Notes: a model not told the origin generated them from the letters alone. Positions 46,885 through 56,072 are shown, numbered from the stretch's first letter. The stretch is 64,000 nt of DNA from Microvirga sp. (GCA_022241475.1 JAKOMT010000006.1:1-64000); one strand, 5' to 3'. A program made the numbers and translations.

Positions 46885-47641
46885 GCGCGATCGCCGAGAT
46901 CAGCCGGCCGTAATCCGGTTCGGCGCGGTGCGTGGAGCGCCGGTAGCTGAAGAAGCGCTCGTCCTCGGCGTAGGTGCAGCGGCGCAGATCCTCGACCGCG
47001 CCGAGCCCCAGAGCCTCGAGCCGCGCGCCGATATAGCCGGGGAGGTCGAAGAACAGCCGGTCTCCATCTCCCGGCGCGAAGAACGCGTCGGCCGCGGCGT
47101 CCCCGGCGAGAAAGGCCTCGCGCAATTCGGGTCCGACCTCGTAATTCGGCTGCCGTATCGTCGGCCCCAACGCCGCCGCGATATCGGCCCGGCGCGCGCC
47201 GAGCCCCTCCATCGCCGCGACCGTCGCGTCGAGGACGCCCGACAAGGCGCCCCGCCAGCCGGCATGCGCTGCGCCGATCACGCCGGCGCGGGCGTCGACG
47301 AAGAGCACGGGGCCGCAATCGGCGGTCGCGATCGCGAGCGCGAGCCCCGGGCGGGCGGAGACCATCGCGTCCGCCTGTGGGCGCGCGTCGTCGCCCCACG
47401 GCTCGTCGACGGTCACCACATCCGGAGAATGGACCTGCCGCACGCTCAGAAAGCGTTCGCGCGTCACGCCGATGGTCTGCGCCATCAGCGCGCGGTTCTC
47501 GATGACGCGCACCGGCTCGTCGGCGGAGCCGAGCCCGCCGTTCAGACTTTCATAGAGCCCGTTGGAGCGTCCGCCCTCGCGGGTGAAGAAGGCGTGCGCC
47601 GTTCCGTTTCGGGTCGAAAGCAGCGGTGATCTGATCAGCAT
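46874..47641 (-). CDS. pgeF: Peptidoglycan editing factor / purine nucleoside phosphorylase, laccase-domain (YfiH) family
   Basis: 255 residues from the ATG at 47641 (MLIRSPLLSTRNG), with GGAGAG 5 nt upstream. It is a YfiH/DUF152 family protein with the metal-binding Cys/His set: RQVHSPDVV (His), ALAIATADCGPVLFVDA (Cys) and GVIGAAHAGWRGALSGVL (His). In other bacteria the protein acts as a Zn-dependent purine nucleoside phosphorylase/adenosine deaminase and, in E. coli, prevents misincorporation of Ser in peptidoglycan. Overlaps the SDR gene end by 11 bp. Start codon chosen from the ribosome-binding site; the longer form is unlikely. Confidence 0.93.
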   Translation of the reverse strand: MLIRSPLLSTRNGTAHAFFTREGGRSNGLYESLNGGLGSADEPVRVIENRALMAQTIGVTRERFLSVRQVHSPDVVTVDEPWGDDARPQADAMVSARPGLALAIATADCGPVLFVDARAGVIGAAHAGWRGALSGVLDATVAAMEGLGARRADIAAALGPTIRQPNYEVGPELREAFLAGDAAADAFFAPGDGDRLFFDLPGYIGARLEALGLGAVEDLRRCTYAEDERFFSYRRSTHRAEPDYGRLISAIALTP

Positions 47642-48067
47642 GGGAGCTCTCCAGTTCCCTCTATAGGCGCGAACGAGCCGTTTCGCCACGCCTCGGCGGC
47701 GTTGGGCCGGCGCGTTCCGGAATGGTCGAAAAGCCGTGCGGTTTTGCTCTCTGAAAACATCCGAAGGGTCGCGTGGGCGAATCTTTTTCCCATACGATTG
47801 ACACGGCGACGGTCCCGCGCCGCCGTTCGCCCGTCAGGCCGGCCGAGCCGTCGCCGGGCGGTCAAATCGTTGACGAACGTGAGCTTTTTTCGGCGGGCTC
47901 GACCAAGCTGCGTCGAGAAACGCTGGATGCCGCTGCATACAGCGCAATGCACCCCTGCTTGCAGCGCATGATAAGATAATTGCGTTGTATACAAAGATAT
48001 AGCACAAACGCGAACAATGACGTGCGCAGATGCGAAATTTCAAGAACGCACGCATGGAGTGGACGAC
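47642..48067. other. Divergent region between pgeF and a LysR gene
   Basis: 426 bp without a supported gene. From about 47,940 to 48,030 it is AT-rich with a palindrome TTGTATACAA (47985-47994) and likely holds the LysR promoter. The minus-strand open frame of about 119 codons has no ribosome-binding site or recognisable motif. Confidence 0.5.
47985..47994. promoter_or_regulatory. Perfect palindrome TTGTATACAA, GntR-type operator candidate
   Basis: This 10-bp palindrome is close to the consensus recognised by FCD-type GntR regulators (VanR-like) and lies 74 bp before the LysR gene start. It is short enough to occur by chance, and no GntR gene is nearby. Confidence 0.35.
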
Positions 48068-48976
48068 ATGAGCCGTTTCGACTGGGACGATTTGCGTTTT
48101 TTCCTGGCCGTCGCGCGCGTCGGCCGTCTGACCGTCGCGGCCCGTCGACTGGGCGCCGACCACGCCACCGTATCACGCCGCATCACCGCGCTCGAGGACG
48201 CGCTCAAAGCCAAGCTGTTCGAGCGTCGCCCGCAGGGCTACGCGCTGACCGAGCACGGCGAGCGACTTCTCTCCAAGGCCGAGGCGATCGAGACGCAGGC
48301 GCTCGCGGTGTCGAGCGAGATCGGCGGGGCCGATCTGGCGTTGTCGGGAACCGTGCGCATCGGCGCGCCCGACGGCTTCGGAACGATGTTCCTCGCGCCG
48401 CGCACCGCCAGTCTGGCGCAGCAATATCCCGATCTCGAAATGCAGATCGTCGCCATGCCGCGACTGTTGTCGCTCTCCAAGCGCGAGGCCGACATCGCGA
48501 TTTCGCTCGCGCCGCCCAAGGAAGGCAAGATCGTCGCGCGCCGGTTGACGGACTACAAGCTCGGCGTCTTCGCCACGCAGGACTACATCGACACGCACAA
48601 GACGATCGAAGAGCCCGAGGACATGCTCGAGCACACCTTCATCGGCTATATCGACGATCTGATCTTCACGCCCGAGCTCGATTATCTCGACGAGATCTCG
48701 AAGGGAATCCGCGCCAAGCTGCAGAGCTCGTCGCTCGTCGCGCAGATGCAGGCCGCGCTGGCCGGCGCCGGCGTGTGCATTCTCCCGTATTACGTCGCCG
48801 CGACCGAGCCGCGTCTCGTGCAGATCCTGCCGGAGAAGGCGACCTTCACGCGCTCCTATTGGCTGATCGTCCACGCCGATCTCAAGGACATCGCCCGTAT
48901 TCGCGCCACGATGGACTTCCTCGTCCGCGAGGTGAAGGCGTCGCGCCAGAACTTCCTGCCCGACGACAGGCCCTGA
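48068..48976 (+). CDS. LysR family transcriptional regulator
   Basis: 302 residues from the ATG at 48068 (MSRFDWDDLRFFL), with GGAGTGG upstream; the upstream in-frame ATG (48017) lacks a site. The winged HTH is FFLAVARVGRLTVAARRLGADHATVSRRITALE (residues about 10-42), then a substrate-binding domain with GTVRIGAPDGFGTMFLAP. The sequence resembles the GcvA/AmpR-like group. Its target is not obvious because neither flanking gene is divergent in a standard LysR arrangement. The downstream convergent hypothetical gene is 2 bp away. Confidence 0.92.
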   Translation: MSRFDWDDLRFFLAVARVGRLTVAARRLGADHATVSRRITALEDALKAKLFERRPQGYALTEHGERLLSKAEAIETQALAVSSEIGGADLALSGTVRIGAPDGFGTMFLAPRTASLAQQYPDLEMQIVAMPRLLSLSKREADIAISLAPPKEGKIVARRLTDYKLGVFATQDYIDTHKTIEEPEDMLEHTFIGYIDDLIFTPELDYLDEISKGIRAKLQSSSLVAQMQAALAGAGVCILPYYVAATEPRLVQILPEKATFTRSYWLIVHADLKDIARIRATMDFLVREVKASRQNFLPDDRP

Positions 48977-48978
48977 TC

Positions 48979-49365
48979 TCAGCGCGGCCGGCGAGGCGGC
49001 CGAGGACCAGGTCGAAAGCCCGGTCCGGGTCGCGCGTCTGCCGGCTGCGCTTCCAGTAGACGCGGATCGACGACGATCTCGATCCCGCCGATCGACGATC
49101 GCGCGCGCTCCGGCGCGTCGGCGCATGGATAACGCGGAAATGTCACGTTTCGACGCACGACGCGCCTTCCCGTGGCGTCGAGGCCGAGACGCGGACCCGC
49201 GACCACCTGGGCGCTGCTCGTCGGCGGCGTCCCGCAATGAAACATCGCAGAATCCCGCGCAGGGCCGAATTCATCTGCATCCACGCCTGAAGACATGGCG
49301 ATGAGCCAAAACGGCACGACGTAGCGGAGCGTGCCAAGCCTGCGCCGGGTGGTGACATGGCCCAT
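48979..49365 (-). CDS. Hypothetical small secreted protein
   Basis: 128 residues from the ATG at 49365 (MGHVTTRRRLG), with AAGGA about 10 nt upstream. The N-terminus has Arg residues followed by a hydrophobic stretch (LRYVVPFWLIAMSSGVDA) consistent with a signal peptide, and the mature part contains two Cys and ends in a Pro/Arg/Gly-rich tail. It overlaps no other gene and ends 2 bp from the convergent LysR gene. No family recognised; the coding potential is moderate, so this is tentative. Confidence 0.45.
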   Translation of the reverse strand: MGHVTTRRRLGTLRYVVPFWLIAMSSGVDADEFGPARDSAMFHCGTPPTSSAQVVAGPRLGLDATGRRVVRRNVTFPRYPCADAPERARSSIGGIEIVVDPRLLEAQPADARPGPGFRPGPRPPRRPR

Positions 49366-49529
49366 TTCAGAACAATCCTTCATTTGTAACCCATTGCGGC
49401 AAAAGGCGTGCCGCCGCTCCGTCAGAATTCGCCCGAACGCTAAAATGCGACGCTCTCGCTTAACGGCCGGCAGAGCGCGCGTTCCTAGGTTCGGTCTTCC
49501 TCCGGCGCGATGAGGCGACGATTCGGACC

Positions 49530-50975
49530 ATGCAGATCGACATTTTCACGACTGGTCTGGAGTATCACGCCTCGGGGCGCGAACCCGCGCACCTGCTCGC
49601 GCTCTTTCGGAACCTCGTCGGGGATGACGGGCGCGCATCGGTCGAGGCGCTCATGGACGCGGCCGACCCCTTCCTGAGACATTCGATCGAAGTGCTCGCG
49701 CCCGAGGAAGGCGGCGGCTGGCGCTACGTGCGATTCGGGTCCGCCATCTCCGCCGCCACCGGCTCGGATCTGACGGGTCGATGCATCGGCGACCTCGAGG
49801 ACGTGCTGTGCGAATGCTACGAGGCCGCGATCGCGCGGATCCTCGGCGAGCGCCGGCCCATCCTGGCCATCGACCGGTCGCTCGCGCCGGCCCGTCTGCG
49901 CTTCTGGGAACGACTCATTCTCCCCTGCCGCAATCATGCGGGAGAAGACCGGATCGTGAGCTTCGTGCGTCCCGGAGGAGGCCGCGAGGATCTGTTGCGC
50001 GCCGTGTTCGAGGCGTCGCAGGACGGCATGATCGTCCTGCGCGCCCTTCGCGACGGGGCCGGAGCGCCGACGGACGCCGAAATCGTCGCGGCGAACGCCA
50101 AAGCGGCCGAGTATGTCGGCTCGACGCCCGCGCGCATGCGCGACGCGCGCTTTTTCGCCGTCTTTCCCGAGGCGATGGCCGGCCGGCTCTGGCCCCGCTG
50201 CCTGCGGGTCGTCGACGAGCGCGCGTTCGACCGTTTCGAACTCGACGTCACCCAAGGGCGCATCGACGCCTGGCTGCGCGTGACGATGGCCCCGCTCGCC
50301 GACGGCGTCGTCGTCTCTTTCACCGACGTCACCGATCTGAAGAACGCTCTGATCGAGGCCGAGACGGCGCGCAACGCTCTCGCGCGCGAAGTGGAGCTGC
50401 GCCGCGCGCTGGAGGAGGAGTTGCGCCAGCTCTCGCTGACCGACGAACTGACCGGACTCGCCAACCGGCGCGCCTTCGCGCGGGCGTTGCGGCGTGAGAC
50501 CCGCCGCGCGCAGCGAACGGGAGAACTCTTCTCGATCGTCGCGGTCGATCTCGACCGCTTCAAGGCGATCAACGACGCGTATGGCCATGCGGCCGGCGAC
50601 GAGGCGCTGGTCACGATCGCGTCGCTCTTCGGCGAGGCGACGCGCGCCGGCGTCGATTTCGTCGCGCGCACCGGCGGCGAGGAATTCATGCTCATTCTTC
50701 CCGGCGCCGATCTGGCGGGCGCGATGGCGACCGCGGAGCGGCTGCGGCGCCTCGTGGCGGCGACCCCCGTCACGGTCGGCGGCGGCGCCGTCGTCGCGCT
50801 CACCGCGAGCTTCGGGGTGAAGGAGTTCGACGCGAGCGCCGATCCGCGCGATCTCGTGCGCCAGGCCGACGACGCGCTCTACCGCGCCAAGCGGGGCGGG
50901 CGCGATTGCGTCGTGGCTTGCCCGCCCGAGCCGCGGATGGATCCGCCAATCGCCGCCTCCCTGTCGACAGGGTGA
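49530..50975 (+). CDS. PAS-PAS-GGDEF diguanylate cyclase
   Basis: 481 residues. The first ~150 residues form a PAS-like domain (EVLAPEEGGGWRYVRFG..., SDLTGRCIGDLEDVL), the next (about 150-275) is a PAS domain (LLRAVFEASQDGMIVLRALRDG ... VVVSFTDVTDLKNA), then a short helix and a GGDEF domain (about 305-475) with DELTGLANRRAF, VDLDRFKAINDAYGH and TGGEEF (382-386). The active site is intact, so it should make c-di-GMP. The RxxD inhibitory site is not in register (Arg is four before the Asp). It sits upstream of the putative DSF-sensing genes in the same orientation, separated by 332 bp. Confidence 0.92.
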   Translation: MQIDIFTTGLEYHASGREPAHLLALFRNLVGDDGRASVEALMDAADPFLRHSIEVLAPEEGGGWRYVRFGSAISAATGSDLTGRCIGDLEDVLCECYEAAIARILGERRPILAIDRSLAPARLRFWERLILPCRNHAGEDRIVSFVRPGGGREDLLRAVFEASQDGMIVLRALRDGAGAPTDAEIVAANAKAAEYVGSTPARMRDARFFAVFPEAMAGRLWPRCLRVVDERAFDRFELDVTQGRIDAWLRVTMAPLADGVVVSFTDVTDLKNALIEAETARNALAREVELRRALEEELRQLSLTDELTGLANRRAFARALRRETRRAQRTGELFSIVAVDLDRFKAINDAYGHAAGDEALVTIASLFGEATRAGVDFVARTGGEEFMLILPGADLAGAMATAERLRRLVAATPVTVGGGAVVALTASFGVKEFDASADPRDLVRQADDALYRAKRGGRDCVVACPPEPRMDPPIAASLSTG

Positions 50976-51307
50976 ATCGAATGGAAACGCCAACGGCGCA
51001 ATCATCGCGAAAATTCGGCGTCAATCTCTGAAAGCCTTGCGCAGCAAACGTTTGATACGGTCGAACCGAGATCCCGAAGCGGTCATCGTTCGGGCGCGCG
51101 GCGGCTTTTGCGCGATCACGCGACGGCCGCGCCGGCTCGTGCGTCCACTGCGCCCGATCAGGGGATGGTTGACTGACTACAATGCTATCAAAAATTGTGC
51201 AGTGACGATGAATCTTTTGAAAATGTTTAGATTTTCGGGGGCATGCTCGCAACACAGCGACGCTTCCGCAGGCGTCTGGCCCTTCAATCAGGTGTGGTTG
51301 GCGCTGC
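50976..51307. promoter_or_regulatory. AT-rich region upstream of the RpfG-like/RpfC operon
   Basis: 332 bp with no gene. The segment 51170-51240 is markedly AT-rich for this genome and contains an inverted repeat GAAAAT-N6-ATTTTC (51219-51224/51231-51236), likely the promoter of the two-gene signalling operon starting at 51308. No clear sigma-70 match was assigned. Confidence 0.45.
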
Positions 51308-53458
51308 ATGCCCCTCGTGATGATCCTCGACGACCGGGTGACGAACCGAAACATCTTCGCGAAACTCGCGTCGTCGATCGCCGACGACGTGCGCGTGCAG
51401 TCGTTCGGCGACCCGGCGGAGGCTCTCGCCTCGATCAGCCATCCGATCCCCGATCTCGTCGTCACCGATTACAAGATGCCCGGGATGAACGGGGCCGAGT
51501 TCACGCGGCGTTTTCGCGAGCTCGACGGCTGCGAGGACGTCCCCGTGATCGCGATCACGGTCTATGAGGAGCGCAGCTTTCGCCTCGCCGTGCTGGAGGC
51601 CGGCGCGACGGACTTCCTGCTCAGCCCCGTCGATCATGCGGAATTCGTCACGCGCGCGCGCAATCTTTTGCGCATGCGGATGCAGTCGCTCATCATCAAG
51701 AGCCGCGCCCACAGCCTCGAGCGGGAGCTGCAGGACAGCGAGCGCTCGCGCGAACAGCTCATGCGCGACAGCCGCGAACGGCTCGCCCAGGTCATCGACA
51801 CCGTCCCGGCCGCCATCACCGCCTATGACCGCGAGGGGCGCTGCGTCTTTCTCAACACCTACGCCGCGAGCCGGATCGGCGTCGACGCCGGAGCCGCGAT
51901 CGGCCGAAGCGCCGTCGAACTCGTCGGCGAGGAGCCGGGCGGCCGCAGCGTCGCGCTCGACCAGATGGTCTTCCGCTCGGGCTGCGCACTGCCGACCTTC
52001 GAGGAGGAGCAGACCTCGCTCTCGGGCGCCGAGAGCTCCGTCTGGCTGACGGCGAAGTCGCCGCTGCGCGACAGCGCCGGCGCGATCATCGCGGTGCTGA
52101 CGAGCTCGCTCGACATCACCGACCGCAAGAAGGCCGAGCGCCACCTCGTTCATCTCGCCCATCACGACGCGCTGACGGGCCTCGCCAACCGCACGCTGCT
52201 TCAGGACAGGCTGCGCCGGGAAATCGTGCGGGCGCGACGCGGCGATCGGATTTTCGGGCTCCTGATGCTCGATCTCGACCGGTTCAAGAACGTCAACGAT
52301 GCGCTCGGTCATCACGCGGGCGACGATCTGATCCGCGCCGTCGGAAGCCGCCTTTCGGCGATCGTCGGCGAGAACGACACCCTGGCGCGTCTGGGCGGCG
52401 ACGAATTCGCCGTGCTCCTCGCCGATATCGCCTGTCCGCAGAGCGCGTTCGATATGGCTGGGCGGATCATCGAGGCGATGCAGGAGCCGTTCTCGATCGC
52501 CGGACAGGACGTCGTGATCGGCGCGAGCATCGGCGTCGTCATTCACCCCAACGACGGCGACGACGTCGACAACCTGCTCAAGAAGGTCGACATCGCGATG
52601 TATCGCGCCAAGGCCGAGGGGCGCAACATCTACCGCGCCTTCGACCAGCAGATGATCTCGGTCGCGCGGGGCGATTTCACCCTCGAGGGCGAATTGCGGC
52701 GCGCCCTGATGAACCGCGAATTCGAACTGTTCTACCAGCCGCAGATCGACCTGCGCTCCAATCGCATCATCGGCGCCGAGGCCTTGATCCGCTGGCGCCA
52801 TCCCACGCGCGGCCTCGTGCGTCCCCTCGACTTCCTGCCCTTCGCCGAGGAGACCGGGCTGATCATTCCGATCAACGAATGGGTGATCGAGGAAGCCTGC
52901 CGGGAGGCGCAATCGTGGCGCGCGCAGGGGCTCGCGCATATGCGCATCGCGGTCAATCTGTCGCCGATCCAGTTCCGCAACCGCAACATGGTGCAGCTCG
53001 TGGGCGACATCCTGCGCCGCACCGGCCTCGAGCCTCGCGCGCTCGAACTCGAACTGACCGAGACGATCCTCATGCACGACGTCGAGGAGGTGACGGCCGA
53101 GCTGCGAGAATTGCGCCGGCTGGGCGTCAGCGTCTCGATCGACGATTTCGGCACCGGCTATTCCTCGCTGGCCTACGTCAAGAAATTCCCGGTCGACCGC
53201 ATCAAGATCGACCAGAGCTTCGTGCGCAACATCGCGACCGATCCGAACGACGCTGCGATCGTCCGCGCCATCATCAATCTCGGGCACAGCCTCGGCATCG
53301 ACGTCATCGCGGAAGGCGTGGACAGTCTGGCGCAGGTCGAGATGCTGCGGGCGGAAGGGTGCGAGGAGGCGCAGGGCTTCCTCTTCGCCAAGCCCGTCCC
53401 GGCCGAGGATTTCGTCGCCCTGGCGCGCGCGGACGCCGCGATCGCGCGTTCGGCCTGA
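51308..53458 (+). CDS. RpfG-like receiver fused to PAS-GGDEF-EAL
   Basis: 716 residues: receiver (about 1-125), linker helix, PAS (about 155-275), GGDEF (about 285-445) and EAL (about 455-705). The receiver has Asp54 in VVTDYKMPGMNGAEFTRRF; from memory this stretch, the preceding SFGDPAEAL and the following linker (RMQSLIIKSRAHSLEREL) closely resemble Xanthomonas RpfG. The expected conserved Lys is Ser106 (LLSPVDHAEF). GGDEF is LGGDEF (363-367), EAL is AEALIRWRHP (491-493), with VNLSPIQF, ELTETIL and DDFGTGYSSL, so both cyclase and phosphodiesterase activities look possible. It replaces the HD-GYP output of RpfG, and the downstream RpfC-like kinase is its probable phosphodonor. Confidence 0.9.
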   Translation: MPLVMILDDRVTNRNIFAKLASSIADDVRVQSFGDPAEALASISHPIPDLVVTDYKMPGMNGAEFTRRFRELDGCEDVPVIAITVYEERSFRLAVLEAGATDFLLSPVDHAEFVTRARNLLRMRMQSLIIKSRAHSLERELQDSERSREQLMRDSRERLAQVIDTVPAAITAYDREGRCVFLNTYAASRIGVDAGAAIGRSAVELVGEEPGGRSVALDQMVFRSGCALPTFEEEQTSLSGAESSVWLTAKSPLRDSAGAIIAVLTSSLDITDRKKAERHLVHLAHHDALTGLANRTLLQDRLRREIVRARRGDRIFGLLMLDLDRFKNVNDALGHHAGDDLIRAVGSRLSAIVGENDTLARLGGDEFAVLLADIACPQSAFDMAGRIIEAMQEPFSIAGQDVVIGASIGVVIHPNDGDDVDNLLKKVDIAMYRAKAEGRNIYRAFDQQMISVARGDFTLEGELRRALMNREFELFYQPQIDLRSNRIIGAEALIRWRHPTRGLVRPLDFLPFAEETGLIIPINEWVIEEACREAQSWRAQGLAHMRIAVNLSPIQFRNRNMVQLVGDILRRTGLEPRALELELTETILMHDVEEVTAELRELRRLGVSVSIDDFGTGYSSLAYVKKFPVDRIKIDQSFVRNIATDPNDAAIVRAIINLGHSLGIDVIAEGVDSLAQVEMLRAEGCEEAQGFLFAKPVPAEDFVALARADAAIARSA

Positions 53459-53466
53459 GGAGCGTC

Positions 53467-53498
53467 GGGGCCTGGAGATCAAGGGGCCTGGAGATCAA
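53467..53498. repeat. Perfect 16-bp tandem duplication containing the rpfC ribosome-binding site
   Basis: GGGGCCTGGAGATCAA at 53467-53482 is repeated exactly at 53483-53498, immediately before the rpfC-like ATG at 53502. The GGAG of the second copy is the likely ribosome-binding site (8 nt spacing); the first copy offers a second GGAG 16 bp upstream. Confidence 0.9.
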
Positions 53499-53501
53499 AC
53501 G

Positions 53502-56072
53502 ATGTCGGCGGTCTTGACGAAGCGGGAGTCATCCGGAGGCGGGCAAGCGGCGGCCAACCCGCCCGCGAAGCTGCGCCGTCGGCGCCCCTTCGCAAATCGT
53601 CCCGACAGCGAGCACGAGATGGTGCTCAACCGCATCGTCTTCGGCGCGCTCATCTTCGGCTATCTCGCGATCTCCGCATGGTGGAGCCGCGAGGGCGCGG
53701 CGCAGCCGCTCGTCATCTCCTCGCTCTATCTGCTCGGCGGGCTCGGATTCCTCGCCCACATCATCTGGCGACCCGGCTCCTCGCCGATCCGCCGGGTTCT
53801 GGCGATGGTCGTCGATCTCGGAACGCTGTCCTACGTCCTGTATCTCGGGGGCGAAGTCACCGCGATCCTGTATCCGATCTACCTCTGGGTCATCTTCGGC
53901 AACGGTTTCCGCTTCGGCATTCCCTATCTCTTCGGCGCGGTGGCCGTATCCGTGACCGGTTTCACCATCGTGTCGCTCGCCGACGGCTACTGGAGCGATC
54001 ACCCGCCGCTTTCGATCGGACTGCTCGTCGGGCTGATCATCATTCCCGCCTATGCGTCGACGCTGATCCGAAAGCTGTCGCGGGCCAAGCAGGAGGCGGA
54101 GGAGGCGAACCGGCAGAAGAGCCTGTTCCTCGCCAGCGTCAGCCATGAACTGCGCACGCCGCTCAACGCGATCATCGGACTGAGCGACCTGCTCAAGGAC
54201 ACGCCGCTCGACTCCAATCAGCGCGGGATGGCCGAGACGATCCAGACGGCGGGCTCAACGCTCCTCGACCACATCAACGACATCCTCGATTTCTCCCGGC
54301 TCGAAGCCGGCAAGATGCCGACCGAGGTGGCGGCGTTCGATCTGTACGCGTTGGTGCGCGAATGCGTCCAGATGGTCACGGCCCAGGCCGGCGCGAAGGG
54401 GCTGCGGGCGGGCTATCACATCGATCCGCTCACGCCTGCGCGCGTGACGGGCCCCCGCCGTCACCTGCAGGAGATCCTCGTCAACCTCGCCGGCAACGCC
54501 GTCAAGTTCACCCGCGAGGGCTACGTGCACGTCGACCTGCGCGTCGTGGCCGACGAGGGCGGGCGCGTTCGCCTGCGCTTCGCCGTGACAGACACCGGCA
54601 TCGGCATCGCGCCCGCCGCCCGCGAGCGCATTTTCGAAAGCTTCACCCAGGCCGACGAGACCATCATCGACAGCTTTGGCGGCACCGGTCTCGGCCTCGC
54701 CATCGTCAAGCAGCTCGTCCTCCTCAACGGCGGTGAGATCGGCGTCGACAGCGAGCCCGGCGCGGGCAGCGTGTTCTGGTTCGAGTTCCTCGTCGACGCC
54801 GAGGCTGCGCAGGACGGCGCGGAGGCCGTCCGCGCTCTCACGCTCGCCGGAATTCCGGCCCCGCTGCTCCTGACCCGCGCCCCCGACGCTCCGGCGCTCG
54901 CGGCGCATCTCCTGGAGCGAGGCGTCACCGCGAGGATCGTGGCGACCCCGGAAGAGGCTGCGGACATCGCCGCGCGCGACCTCTCCGGCGACAGGCCCGC
55001 GCCGGCGCTTCTCATCGACGTCGAGTATTGCGGGCTCTCGCCCGAGGAGATCGCCGCCGCCTGCGCGCCCGTTGAATCCCTGCGCGATCACGGCGCGATC
55101 CTGCTGACGCCGGAACCGGCCGAGGCCTCGATCGAGGCGCGGCTCGGCTTCGCGACGACGATCAGCCGCTATCCCGAGGGCCGTGAGCTCGCAGGCGCGC
55201 TTCGCGTCGCGGCCGCGCCCTATCTGCGGATCGTCGACGGCGACGATCCGCGCGGACGCCCGGCGGCGCCCGCGCTGCCGCCCTTGCGGGTGCTCGTCGC
55301 CGAGGACAACCTCACCAACCAGAAGGTCATCGGAAAGATCCTCGAGCGCGCCGGCCACAGCGCGGTCATCGCCGATCACGGGCGCGCCGCTCTGGACCTC
55401 CTGCTGGCGGAGCGGTTCGATCTCGTTCTGATGGACGTCAACATGCCGGAGATGAACGGCGTCGAGGCGACGCGCGCCTATTGTTCGGCCGTTCCGGAAG
55501 CCGATCGCGCGCCGGTGATCGCGCTGACCGCCGACGTGACGCCGGAAGGGCGCGCCGCCTGCCTCGAAGCGGGCATGACTGCCTGCGTGGCGAAACCGAT
55601 TCTTCCCGCGAGACTCTTCGCGATCATGAGGGAGGCGCTCGTCGCCAGCGGCCGTGATCTCGGCGACGCGGGGTCAGCGACGCCGGCCGACACGCATGAG
55701 GACCCGGACAACGCGCCCGCCGCGCCGCGGCGCGTCGTCGACGAGGAGACTATCGCGCGGCTCGAACAGCTGGGAGGGGCGAGCTTCCGGGCGGAGGTCG
55801 CCCGCGCGTTCCTGAGCGACGCGACGACCATCCTGCGCGAGTTGCAGGAGGCGCTGCAGCGCGACGACGACGAGGCGTTCCGCGATCTCGTCCACGCCCT
55901 GCGCAGCAGCGCGGCCAATGTCGGCGCTGTCGCGATCTTCGAGATCTGCCTCGCCTTGCGCGACATCGGTCCGGAGGAGATGCGACTGAACGGCGCCCGG
56001 CACGCGAACGAACTCACCGCGAATTTCGAGCAAGCGCGCGGCGTGCTCGAACAATTCGCGGAAGCCGCCTGA
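53502..56072 (+). CDS. rpfC: RpfC-like hybrid sensor histidine kinase (DSF receptor-like): TM-HisKA-HATPase-REC-HPt
   Basis: 856 residues. After a basic N-terminus comes RPDSEHEMVLNRIV, a juxtamembrane motif typical of RpfC-like sensors, then five or six hydrophobic segments (about 43-188). The HisKA motif FLASVSHELRTPLNAI has His215; N box NLAGNAVKF (Asn332); G boxes DTGIGIA (364-370) and GGTGLGL (393-399). A receiver domain follows with LVLMDVNMPEMNG (Asp645) and AKP (Lys698), and the C-terminal HPt has LVHALRSSAANVG (His798). The order H-D-H matches RpfC of Xanthomonas, which senses DSF. Together with the RpfG-like gene upstream and RpfF convergently 10 bp downstream, a DSF receptor role is inferred. 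Confidence 0.88.
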   Translation: MSAVLTKRESSGGGQAAANPPAKLRRRRPFANRPDSEHEMVLNRIVFGALIFGYLAISAWWSREGAAQPLVISSLYLLGGLGFLAHIIWRPGSSPIRRVLAMVVDLGTLSYVLYLGGEVTAILYPIYLWVIFGNGFRFGIPYLFGAVAVSVTGFTIVSLADGYWSDHPPLSIGLLVGLIIIPAYASTLIRKLSRAKQEAEEANRQKSLFLASVSHELRTPLNAIIGLSDLLKDTPLDSNQRGMAETIQTAGSTLLDHINDILDFSRLEAGKMPTEVAAFDLYALVRECVQMVTAQAGAKGLRAGYHIDPLTPARVTGPRRHLQEILVNLAGNAVKFTREGYVHVDLRVVADEGGRVRLRFAVTDTGIGIAPAARERIFESFTQADETIIDSFGGTGLGLAIVKQLVLLNGGEIGVDSEPGAGSVFWFEFLVDAEAAQDGAEAVRALTLAGIPAPLLLTRAPDAPALAAHLLERGVTARIVATPEEAADIAARDLSGDRPAPALLIDVEYCGLSPEEIAAACAPVESLRDHGAILLTPEPAEASIEARLGFATTISRYPEGRELAGALRVAAAPYLRIVDGDDPRGRPAAPALPPLRVLVAEDNLTNQKVIGKILERAGHSAVIADHGRAALDLLLAERFDLVLMDVNMPEMNGVEATRAYCSAVPEADRAPVIALTADVTPEGRAACLEAGMTACVAKPILPARLFAIMREALVASGRDLGDAGSATPADTHEDPDNAPAAPRRVVDEETIARLEQLGGASFRAEVARAFLSDATTILRELQEALQRDDDEAFRDLVHALRSSAANVGAVAIFEICLALRDIGPEEMRLNGARHANELTANFEQARGVLEQFAEAA

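Noticed and set aside
47635..47994. Minus-strand open frame of about 119 codons upstream of pgeF
   Set aside because: No ribosome-binding site or domain, and it covers the AT-rich putative promoter region.
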